Of a stretch of DNA of 64,000 nucleotides, positions 35,647 to 46,809 are shown one piece after another. Location: NCBI GenBank assembly GCA_024362935.1, contig JANCRA010000019.1, positions 13,450,501-13,514,500 of the forward strand. Reading direction: 5' to 3'. Positions within the stretch are counted from its first letter, which is position 1, and each line of letters opens with the position of its first letter. Source of the stretch: Setophaga petechia. Lineage: Eukaryota > Chordata > Aves > Passeriformes > Parulidae. Below the pieces are notes generated by a model that did not search any database, was not told the DNA's origin, and saw only the letters and a program-made list of their open reading frames with translations. The position numbers and the translations under genes were made by a program.

Positions 35647-37739
35647 CAAATGTTCTTTGTACATAAATGGAAAAGCAAGTATTGATAACAAGATTGAGAA
35701 TTGTCTTGTATCATTTTTAGCATTACCACTTAAACTACTGCATCAGCCAAGAACAGACTTTATCCTCCCTGGATTTCTATACAACAATAGTCCCATTCCT
35801 GATAAGTGTTTCTAAAGAAAACTCTTCTATAACTCTAAAAATAGCAAGTCCCAGTTTCAAGTACTGATTGTAGTAGAACAAACTCACGAAAATGCAGCAA
35901 AATAAATACTCTTCAATCCTTGAATGGAACATAGAGGAGTTCTAAATTCAATAAATATGTTTTCACTTCACTCCCGCATGAACTGTATTTTTTCAAATGA
36001 ACAAGGCTTGTGTCTAACCTCACAACATACTGTATGTTCCTCGTTCAAATAGATTATAATAATGTGTTGTAAAGCCACTTGGTTTAAACTGTGGCTGATG
36101 CAGTACCCTTCAATAAATAAAAAATGAATGGACATATGGAACCACTAGAATCCACTCTATTCATCCCTTAATGGAGGGTCCTAAATCACAAACCATAAGT
36201 TTAGCCTGTTGGTAGCTGCACTGATTATAATGAGACCATTTACTCCTGAGGTTAATGCTTAAGCTGACTCAGATTCTTAAAGCAATCAGATAAGGCTGGC
36301 CAAGATGTGGTGCTAGACAGAAGTTGATGTTCAAAGGATTTCCCTGCTAAGTAGAAAGGCAAGCAGAAGGGTTTTAGTTGGGCTGCCAAGTAATCCATAT
36401 TGCCAGGAGAGTCCAGTTTGCTAAAGGTGACATCCCTCAGCTGCTTTGGGACTCAGAAGCAAGGCAGGCCAACCCTATAGAGCACAGGGACTCTTCTTTC
36501 ACTTCTTACTGGGAAACCACACTCCTTCTCTCTTTGACTCTCCTGAGTAGGCAGTGGACCCCAGGCAGCTTCTTATCCCTGGGGTTTTTAGGATGGGGCT
36601 CCCAAAGTGAAGAAGTCTGTCCACCTCTGGTTTAAAATTTGGAGCCCTGTTGAATGAAATGAACTTCAGTATTCACAGTTCAGTCAATTCCACATTCTCA
36701 TGAGCCTAACTGCAACAGATTCAACTTGGCTGCTTCTTCAAAGACATTGGGAAATACAGGACACATTGCATTTGTGCTCTCCTCCTTCACTGACATTGCC
36801 CCAACAGCAGCATAAAGCAAGGAAGAGATGAAGCAACCATTCAGGCCATATCACACAGTAAAGCTCTTCCCTGAAAAGTCAACAAAACATCTCTGATTTT
36901 ATTGAAATTACTGATTAGAAAGCAAGACAGGAAATTCATTGGGTTCCTTCCAATTAATAATACTGTTTTCTGTATTTTCTGCTAAATATTTTTTTTTTAC
37001 TTTTACATTTTTTTCTTACTTTTACTTCATTCAGTAAAGTAATTTTTGTAGTAAAAGTTTTATACATTATAGAATTACCAATTGCATCCACCTTGGTAGG
37101 GGAATTCATTTTTCCAGGACGCATGGGCAGACAATCCCTTGAACTTCTAAGTTCTAGTGCAGAAATGAAATACTAATGCTTTCAGCACATGAATATAGGG
37201 AACTGAATACATGTTTATGTTTCTTCCTCTGATAAAAGCTAATATTTTTATAGCAGCTACAAAAGAAAGATTACTAGAAAGCAGCTCTGACAAAAAAGGA
37301 AGAGAAGAAGGGAAGAGATTCCATTCTCCATGCACTAACTGGAGTGTTTTGCTCTATGCATGGCAAAGTATTTTTCAAAGTAAGTTATTTAAAAAACAAT
37401 AAAGGTACCCTTCTGCCAGATGAAAAATATTTCTACATTTTCTGATAAAGGATAATTTTTGTCCTTTAAAATCTATTACAGACAACCTGTAAAATGCCCT
37501 TCCGAGATTGAGTGTTGTAGCAGTCTGGTATGACTATTTACTGATATACTTTCAGTGCATCATAAAATTAAATTATGTGTTCCAGCTCATTGGCTTCTAA
37601 TTTAGATAAAACAGTAAGATCTGAATTCATAAGGCTGGTTGGTCTGTAAGGGGGCCCCAGTAAGGGACTGCATATTAGGCTATTAAGACTTTAATTTTAG
37701 CTTGGTTGTAGTTATGTCATGTACTTGAAGTGAAAACAT

Positions 37740-37870
37740 GATTAAACATTTTGAGAAAAAAAATGATCAATGGGTTGCTTAAATGAGCATTTATGGGGAA
37801 AGCATTTAGACCTGGCATTTATGCAGACCGTAAACAATTTCTAATTACATCCACAATGTCTTCTCTATGA
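37740..37870. other. Candidate conserved non-coding element
   Basis: The segment is non-repetitive with several TF-like cores (TGATTAAAC, ATGATCAATGG, GTAAACA forkhead-like, TCTAATTACA) in about 130 bases. Conservation is untested, so this is a low-confidence suggestion. Confidence 0.18.
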
Positions 37871-39080
37871 ATAGATCATGCTTTCTTCCTTTTATAGATC
37901 AGCATTTAGATAAGAGGGAAAGAATTGGTTAGGGGTTAAATGTAATTTCAAATAAGCGTCAGATTCAAACTGGAAGATACAGTTAATTGCTTCTCCCTTG
38001 TATGTAACTAAATCATCATCTTCTCCTCTGGAAGGAATAAATCTGAACATATCTCTTCCATGGCAGCAATTTTCCATTTTGTACAACTATACTCTCATCT
38101 CTGTTACATTTTAAATAAGTTCAGTGAGTGAAGAGTCTACCACAGAGAGTTCATTTTTACAGAGTGTTAGTTCAGCTGCAACTTCTCCTGAATGATTTAA
38201 TACATATAGCTATTATGTAACTCAGATTGTCTTCCTATGTTTTAATTTATTCAGTCATTTCCTTTTTAAAACATGTGTTATAAGGTACAGCATACCTCCT
38301 GGTTTTGATTTTGAAACCTTTCAATTTATTAGTTAGATTTCAGACTCTTAAATATTTAGTTATAAAAATGTAAAGATTTAGAACAGTTGGAAACCACTGT
38401 TTCCATATTTTATTCCTGTCTTGCAAGGGCTTTTGTCCCAAGGTGAATGTGGTAATGATGTAGATTTGATTTGGATAAGCCCTAGATAAGGTATTTTTTT
38501 CCAGAAACACACATTGAGAAGTTGGTTAGGAGAAAAAGTTATGAGAATATGAGCAAGCCACCAAGGATTAGAGGAAGGAAACTTGGAGCTGCATCTCTTC
38601 TGGTGTTCAAGTATGAAGTCGTCCAACTCATTAGTTATCTTATTCAACCTTGACATTCATTTATATGGAAGACAAGGCTACAAATGACTTTAGCAGGCAT
38701 GCCGAGTCTCTTCCTGAAAGAAATACAGTCAGAAAGAAAATACAGTAGTCATTTTAGAGCAACTTGCAGGAGGAATGTAGTCTCTGTTAGGAGCTTATCT
38801 CAAGACATTAATTATTTGTTTCCCCTAATAAACATCCTATTACACTGGTTACTATGTTTAGGCTCAAGATTGACAAGGAGGTCTTGCATAGCAAAGATTT
38901 AGCTACTGTCTCATGGTGCTGCAGACCAGATGCTCAAAAAACCTGGTCTCACACAGAGATGTTTTAATATTTGTGTAGCAGCCAGGCAGGCGAGTTTCCT
39001 GTATAAAAAGGACATTTGAACTTTAGGCGTCAACACTAGAAGAATTCATGTTCTTTAATTAGGTCACTGATCCCTCTAAA

Positions 39081-39107
39081 TTTCTATGTCTTGACTAGAC
39101 ATAGAAA
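39081..39107. repeat. Perfect 11-bp inverted repeat
   Basis: TTTCTATGTCT (39081-39091) and AGACATAGAAA (39097-39107) are exact reverse complements around the loop TGACT. Read directly; role unknown. Confidence 0.93.
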
Positions 39108-39730
39108 CATTTTCTGTTCCTCAAGACAGTCAGCCTGTCCCCTCTGGTTCATCTGAAAGAGGATGGTTAAAACTGTCTTCCAGGCACATTCATCTAAATC
39201 CCCTAGACATTGTTATCTACATAACACATAGAGTGTTTATAAAGCAAGAGCAAATTCTATCAAATAAAATCAACATTAATTTTCAGGAATGTGCATAATG
39301 AAATGAGGCACCTTGCAAGTGAGAACATGACCCACAAATATCTGGATCAGGCGTAATCAGTTTTAACTAAGACTTACAGTTGCAGATGAATTGTATAAGT
39401 CTGTTGGTCTATTAACACTGTTTAGTATAACAAAAAGGGAAATAAACATTAAAACATATCAAAATTTTTATGGTTCTGCATCACTTTTGTGTTGGCCAGG
39501 ACCTGTTTTCGTTGGGTTTTTTTTTAATTATGAGTAGTCCTGCTATTAGTCACTTTCCAGTGAGTATACATCAATCAATTTCTTTCTTACTACTAATGCT
39601 GGCTATTACATCAGTAATTGACTTTCAGGGGCTGCTGTGGTACACACAGAAGTACTACATGAGTTCCCACCAAAGCACGCAGGACACATAAGTCACACAG
39701 TGGAGATTACACCTTCCTTCACACTCTCCA

Positions 39731-39783
39731 TCTTCTGGGATCTTCTGGGATCTTCTGGGATCTTCTACTTCTTCTGGGATCTT
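39731..39783. repeat. 10-bp minisatellite (TCTTCTGGGA)n
   Basis: Three perfect TCTTCTGGGA units (39731-39760) are followed by a diverged TCTTCTACTT unit and a further CTTCTGGGATCTT. It is a small tandem array of about five units. Confidence 0.95.
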
Positions 39784-39789
39784 AAATAA

Positions 39790-42700
39790 CTTACAGTTGT
39801 TTCCCCAAGATGTGTTATCCCAGTTATTGATTTCATAATCAGATTGTGCAAAAGATCCAAAGTTTCCTTTTAATGTATATGTGATCTGAATCTTCAAAAG
39901 ATCCCATGGAATCTACTTGGCATCTAATTTCTTTTACTCAGAGGTGTATTTTCAATACAGGATGATGCTTAAAGGTTTACTTTGACATCTCTCTTATTTA
40001 TATTTTATATTTACATGAGAGAAAGGTTATTATGTTAAAGGGTATATGTTAAAACTTAATATGTTTTTTCATTTTTACTCTTTTTGAATTCCACAGCAAA
40101 CAAAAATCCAACTTCATATAAAAAGAAAAACCACCAAGTATTTTACTGTCATGCAGGCCATGTGTTTGTCATCCTTTGCTTGGTAGCATTTGGATCTGAT
40201 AGACAGAGGGCAGCTTCTACAGTGCTAGGGGACAGAGATGCCTAAGTGGAAGAGAGATCCTTCCCCATAAATGGAAAGTCTGCCTCATAACCTCAGTCAG
40301 ATTTTAGATAATAGGAAATCCAAGGAGGAGACAGCTACTGAAAACTGAGCCTCATAAATTGCACCAAAGGTCTACTTTTAATCAGATAGAATTCAAAATA
40401 ATAGTCTTTGAAATGCACAACAGACTAATAGACTAATCCACTACAAACCAATTATCAACTGGTAGGAACCGCCATATATATAAAGGGAGGAATTTGGGCC
40501 ATGGAGTTATCTCAAGTAGGCAAAAATTACACTTGGAAAAAAAATGGGAGGCTCATCCCTCTGAAATCAATTATTTCTTGCTGATTTCAACAAGATCATA
40601 ACTTCTCTCATGATATCTGCATTAGGTTCCAATCATTAAAAGTAATTACATATATCTTAATTTAGGAACACACATGTGATTAGAGTCCTAGACACCACAC
40701 TGAACAACATGTATGTTGTTTGTATCATGACAAACTAATAATAGGTCATAAACAGAAGAATAAATCTGCAAAAGCACTGTTTGTTCATAGGACTATCTAT
40801 AGTAACACTGAAACTCTTCACTTACACTTGGTTCGTACTGAAGATCTTCCCTGTATAACCTGAAAGCTCACAATCAAAAATCAAGCAAAATCAAACAGCA
40901 TGACAAACATTCTGCCTAATCTTCACCTTGGCTGGCGTTCAGAAATGTCACCTTAAAAATGAGTCTTGGCACTAGCAGAGTTTCCTTGATAATTTTTTTT
41001 CACTCAAATTCCTAAAAAAGTTAAGTGTAAAAGCCCCTTTTACAAGTCTCCTTCTGGGAGATGCAATGTACTAACTTTGAAAGGTTTTGTGATTTTAACG
41101 CTTTGCTCTACTGCTGAGATGAAAAGATAATACAGAGGGAATTAAAGCAAGGGATTAGGGATAAATACTTGAAAAATTCAATTAGTTTCTAAAACAAAAT
41201 TTGCTTTAATAGATCATTTTTCTTTTATGTAAACTTGAGATCCTTTCTCTACTGATGATAGTTACATTTACAGTACTACTGAGAAGTTTTCTAAACATCT
41301 TCCTAGTTTACCCAAAATATGTAACATACATATGCATTTATATAACTTAATTGTACATGCATGTACCAAAACATATGTTTTACTCAGGTGTGTTTTACAG
41401 AAAAAGGCAAGTCACTGGAACAAAACATTTAAAATCAACCACTTCATCAAGGACATTACTGAACTGCAGCTTCACCACAGCTGAAAACAACTGCATTAAT
41501 ATTCAACTACATGCCTAATTTTTCCCTTTGTGAACTCTTTTATAAATCTTATTAATGAGAAACTCAAATGTAAGGGATACAAAAAAAGAGTTTGGTATAA
41601 TGTTATTTCAAAAATCCAGCAGTAGTGCCCTTTTGTAACTTATGCAGTCTTTTAAAACCTGCTCATTTATTAAGGTCTTTGAGTTGCTTTATGGAGTTTC
41701 AACTACCACAACTATTCCAGAAACCAATGAGTAAGTCTAATTCTTACCCCTAAAGGATCAAGAAGAGATTAAACTTCAGGCCTATTACTATTTCCAGCAT
41801 TATTATTTTTGCATACTTTAGAAAATAAAGTTATTTTGAAACCTTACATATAGGTTCAGCAAATTTAAGACCTTAAAGGAAGCATCTGTGATGGACCCAA
41901 TTTAAGCCCTACATAATGCAAGCTACTTTATAAAACCAAGATTTTATAATTTAACACAAAAAACATTTTGTGTTAAGGATACCCCGAGGCTTAAAGCCAA
42001 CAGGGCAGCAGCTACTTGATGGAAACCTGACTGCAAGTCAGAAGGGACAACAGAATTTAAACTAGTTTTTGGTAATTGTTTCTGAAGTACCTCCTTAACA
42101 ATTTCATAATTAATCATGTTACATTTAGCACTCAGTACCATAAACTGGATAAGGTGGAAAAGGCAGAGAACTGAAAACATCACCTGTATCTACATACCTC
42201 AGTCTTTGCAACATTCAGCTTCATGTCTCAATTATCAACTCAGTATTGTACTCCTCATCTCACAATGTGAGCAAAGGTAAGTCCATTGACAGGTACCAAA
42301 GAGTTATGACTTTTTGTCACTGTATTAGTAAATTCACTAATTTACTGATTACTGTTCTTCCCTGCAGACAAGGGCAACAAATGGAGTACTTAAAGAAACC
42401 CTCAATATAAAAGGCAGGGAACTGGAGGCATCCCAGGAAGTAGGGAAAAGCATTGTTTTAATGTTGTGGGTATTGAACTTGTTTGGTGCATTACAAAATG
42501 GGAAAATATTTGGGTCCTGGCATTTAGCTACATTAAATAGTTTTTGCGGTTATCAAATTTTGTAGCCTAGTTTCAGCTTTTAGAAGTTGCCACAAAAGCA
42601 GTTTTCTGTTATGTACACTGTAGAGGCATAAACATTATCAATTAGATAAACTGACAGAAAATTGCTGGTCATTCAAAAGCAAGAACTTCCCTCAGGAATT

Positions 42701-43045
42701 GATAAAATTCTATCATGCTCTCAAAAGTCAAGGGATGTGTTCATGCCAAAAGCATTACACAGGAACAATAGTCATTCAAAATACGATAATTACTTTGCAT
42801 TCTTCTTCAAAGGGGAAAAAAAGCAGAAAAGAGCACGCTTGGATCAATTTCCTAACCTAAGCAGCCATGGTTTACATCCACAACCTGCACTCATGTTTTA
42901 CCATTTGATTTCTTTTTTTGCTTAAATGGGCAGCCACCGTTAATTATTGCCAATTTCTAGACAATAGAATTTCTAGACAAATGCCTGCTTATTTAAAGCT
43001 ATTTCCTTTGAAGCTTAGGGATAGGAGTGGCCTTGAAAAATTGTT
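39790..43045. other. AT-rich non-coding stretch
   Basis: No gene or repeat was recognised. Short frames near 41944-42183 and 42662-42925 have no recognisable features. Confidence 0.6.
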
Positions 43046-43049
43046 CTCA

Positions 43050-44580
43050 TCTTGGGAGAAAGGAGTGTGTCTCAAATCCATTATGAGGGCAGGGAGTTTG
43101 AAAGCAGTGCAGGTTTGGCAGACTCAGCAGCAGGTACTGCCCAGTGCTGGGTGAGATCAGGAGCACAGCACAGCCCCACTCCCCCATCTCATCATTCAAA
43201 AGAGCACGTGGGACCTCTGGCAGGACCCCATGGGAGTAGAGGGGCCCAGGAAAGGTGGTTCACCCTCAACAACAACCTCCCCAATGCTCTGTCCTTTCCA
43301 ACATATAGGAATCTCAGCAGGAAAGGCAAAAAGGCAGCATGGATGAAAAAGACACCCTTGATTCAACTTAAACACAAAAATTAAGAACATAGAGGGTGGA
43401 GGCAGGGACAGGCTACTCATGAGGAGTATAGAGACATGGCATGAATGTATAAGGATAAAGGTAGGAAAGAACAATCACTGAGCATCTCTGAGAGGTCACA
43501 ATGATTAGAGGAGACTCCTCAAGACTTCAAAAAAGTAATGCAATATCATCATCAAGAAGAACAAGAAGACTCTGGGAAAATACAGGCCAGTCAACCTAAG
43601 CTCAGTCTCCAGGAAGATTATGGAACAAAACCTTTCAGAAACCATTTTTAGGCACAGGACAGACAAGAAGATAGAAAGGAATAGCCAGCATGGATTTAAC
43701 AAGGGCAATTTGTGCTTAACTTGATTGCTGGTGCAATGAAACAACTGGCTCTGTGGACAAGAGTCTGCAAGCCTCTCACAGCATCCTTTCAGACAAATAT
43801 GTAAAAGATAAGGCAGGTGGAGAATTGGATAAACATTTGGGCTTGAAGGTTTGTGCTCAGCCATGTAATGGCCATCTGACAGGTAGGTGCCAGTGTCATC
43901 TTATCAGGTTTTAAAAATCAATGTCTTAAAAAGAAGCAGGGTGAGGGGTCGTGTATACTCTGAACAAGTTTGCAGACTGTAAAGTTTACAAGTTTGCAGC
44001 TCTGCCCTCCCACACTGGTAGGGGAGAGTTGCAGTTCCTCAGAGGGACATTGATAAACTGGAGATATGGGTCTGTAGGAACTCATGGAGTTCCACAAAGG
44101 GAAATGCCCAGTCCCATGGCAGGACAGACTACTCCCATGCAACAGTGCAGGCTGGGAGCTGACTGGGCACAGATTTACAGAAAAGGATGAGAGACCATTT
44201 GAGCACGAGCTATGAGAAGTGAAGAAAGCCAGAGAATATGGGGCTGTATTAGCAAGAGTGCAAGCAGCAAATCACAGAATGTTTTCCCCCCTTCTATTTG
44301 GCACTTAAGAGACTGCATCTGCAGTACTGTGTCTAGTTTTGGCCTTCCCAGTATAAGACACTGGAAAGGGCTTGACAGGAGTCTATCAAGATTAGGGGGA
44401 ACATTCTGTGTGAGAGTAGGCTAAGAGAACTGGTTTTGATCTTACTGCTCCTTTTTTTTCCTAGTGGGAAGATAAGATGAAGCCTGATTCTTATTGGAGG
44501 TGCACAATGACAAGGTAAGAGACAATAAACAACAGGTTCAAAATGGGAAATTACACACAAGAAGAAAAAAATTTACCATT
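43050..44580 (+). mobile_element. CR1 LINE remnant (ORF2 region), avian type
   Basis: CR1 ORF2 landmarks appear in the right order. These are: GGGCCCAGGAAAGGTGGTTCACCC (about 43241), AACATATAGGAATCTCAGCAGG (43300), ATGGAGGCAGGGACAGGCTACTC-like text (43395-43420), GGAAAATACAGGCCAGTCAACCT at the reverse transcriptase start (43575), AGCCAGCATGGATTTAACAAGGG (43684), AAGTTTGCAGACTG (43968), CCCATGCAACAGTGCAGGCTGGGAGCTGACTGG (44133) and GTACTGTGTCTAGTTTTGGCCTTCCCAGTA (44322). The reading frame is broken throughout by stops, frameshifts and internal deletions (for example between the endonuclease and RT parts near 43480 and after 44410), so it is non-functional. The 3' UTR is missing. Confidence 0.8.
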
Positions 44581-44589
44581 AAAGTAGTG

Positions 44590-46660
44590 CAGTTTTCAAT
44601 AAGCTAATTACTAATTCTCAGAACATCAGTGTAAGATGTTTCTACTGGCTGTCAATTTGTTCTTTGGATAAACTGAGCACAGTTTATTTGGGATATATAA
44701 GAATATATCAATACCAATTTTTTCCTTGTGGTAAATTTGCAATTCTTTATTGTTCCACACTGGAATTCCCTGTGATTGAATGGCACACTCTCAGGAGCAC
44801 CTGACACTTTATACAGCAAGACTGGCATAGCAATAGGTCTCATCCTAGAAATGTTTTTTAACATGCATGAAGATGAGTCTTTCCTCATAGCTTAATTATT
44901 GAACATAAATTATACAGTGAAAGAAATAACTTTCAGCAGGAACATCAAAATATGACAATTGGCCATGAAACCAGACATGTTTTTATTTAACACATCTGAT
45001 GTAAGGAAGCTATTAATTTTCTAAATGCACGGTCAAACTTCTTTGTAACACCTGACACAGCATTTTGCTAGGGTAATAAAAGAAAGCTTGACAGCTGCAA
45101 TTTCTAGAAATATGGATTAAGCCTTTCAATATGCTCTTGGGAAATTTTTCTCTTCTATAAGCTTCTCTAATTTGTTTTAAAATGGCTGATCATTCAGACC
45201 CAGAGTTCTGCATCCACTCCAGCTCCAGCTTATTTTTTGTCACAAATATATTCAAGCATTGGGAAAAAAAAACCCCATATAATCTCCTTCATATTCTCTC
45301 TGGCACTGGTTTTAAAATTATTTTGTTTAAAACTTTCTTCCAGGTATTTATAACACTGAAGATTACAGAAACAAAAATCATGCTGATACACTTGATTACC
45401 ACTTATGCTAAAAAAACCACCCCAAATTATATTAACTGAAGGGGAACATTGCAGAGAAAGTATCTGGCTTTCTCTTCTGAGAACGAGACGCACTGGTGCC
45501 TTGTGCTGTCTGGTGACAGGAACTAAATATATTATCTGAATTCTCCAAGACATTCCACTTTGAACTTAACATGCCAGAAGTCATGGTACTAGTGAATGGA
45601 CAGCTGCCATGAGGAAGGCATTTAATGTTTGAAACAAAGATTAATAGACCAACCACAGTTAAATATAAATTAAATAGGAGAAATACATGCAGCAACTACT
45701 TTTAGGGTATATTTATAATTTAAAAATAATTATTCTAAAATTTGCATTGTTTTAAAACCATCAAGTTACAAGAGAACAGATTCTTCCTGCTATTAAAATT
45801 GCATCACGTAGCCCTCTGTTCGTGTAGTATCATTTGTACACAGTAGCAACAGCAAATGACTAAATGTAAGACTACTAACTTAGTCCTATCTTAAAAACAG
45901 CTAAAGAACAAAATTTGCTTTAATTAAAATTTGCTTTAATTTATCCTGGCATTTTCTTCATTTTTCTCCCAGTACCACTTTGCATGAGGCTACTCAATAT
46001 ACTAAAAAACTATTAAATATATTCTATAATTTGGGTTATCACAGAATATTCCCACATATATTCTGACCAGATGAGAACAAAGCGATGTGAAAGTATTGAA
46101 TAGTGTCACTTAAAGATGTGCTTAGCATTTTAAAATGTCAATGTCTGCTATAGAAAATCATTGCTCTAGAATTTAAATAGCCCTAAAACATACCTTTTTT
46201 CATAAACTATATAACAACCATGATAAAAGTGTGTGCACTCACAAAGCAGAAGTAGTCATACAAAATAATATGTCTTTAGAGAAATTACAGTATTTACAGA
46301 ATATGGAAAAAAGTTCTGGATCAAATTCACAGCTTTAGCTCTGCACACACATTTCTCATTCCCTCCATGGGGACAGATAATACAGTGTTCAAATCTAGAC
46401 TTCAGATCTTTATCACTTCAAAAACATATGGGTCAGTCGCTGTGTGTTTTGTATTTGTCCACTGGAACATAGTTGCTGTGAGCACTTACACGGAGATCTT
46501 CATAGATCTTCATAGTTCATTTCTCATGCCTGGCACTCTCATTTTACTTTCAAAATGATAAATTCAATGCTCAGGACTATAAAACATTGCTTAGTGCAAC
46601 CTCTATATATAACAGAAGCTTACCACAACTAGCTCAAATTATTTAGACTAATGTGATGAG
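44590..46660. other. AT-rich non-coding stretch
   Basis: No gene was recognised. A perfect 16-bp tandem duplication lies at 45910-45941. Opposed frames at 45182-45695 (85-107 codons) have no recognisable product. Confidence 0.6.
45910..45941. repeat. Perfect 16-bp tandem duplication
   Basis: AAAATTTGCTTTAATT is repeated exactly at 45910-45925 and 45926-45941. The first 15 bases also occur at 41196-41210, 4.7 kb away, also preceded by AC. Confidence 0.95.
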
Positions 46661-46667
46661 AAGGAAA

Positions 46668-46803
46668 ACATTACTGTCCCATTTTGCAGACGAAGGATAC
46701 GCAGAGACAAAGTACAGGGCATCACAGTCATAGAAGCAGTTTGCAGACAGCCGTGGAGAGGATTCATTTCCCAAAGTCAGATTGATGTCTTAACAACAAA
46801 ACC
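46668..46803 (-). mobile_element. MIR-like SINE remnant
   Basis: On the plus strand the sequence reads like the reverse complement of MIR: ACTGTCCCATTTTGCAGACG, then GATACGCAGAGACAAAGTA, GGGCATCACAGTCATAGAAG, and GATTCATTTCCCAAAGTCAG in the proper order and spacing. MIR-type SINEs are ancient and shared by amniotes; divergence is high, as expected. Identification is by eye from a remembered consensus. Confidence 0.5.
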
Positions 46804-46809
46804 CTCCTT

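Larger units (their letters stand above)
34270..39720. other. AT-rich non-coding stretch
   Basis: No gene was recognised. It holds an A13 run (34600-34612), a 15-bp-period duplication (35210-35237), a (CA/TA)n patch (35585-35646), a GC-richer patch at 36370-36640 with no recognisable product, and a possible regulatory AT-rich segment at 37740-37870. Frames are all short. Confidence 0.6.
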
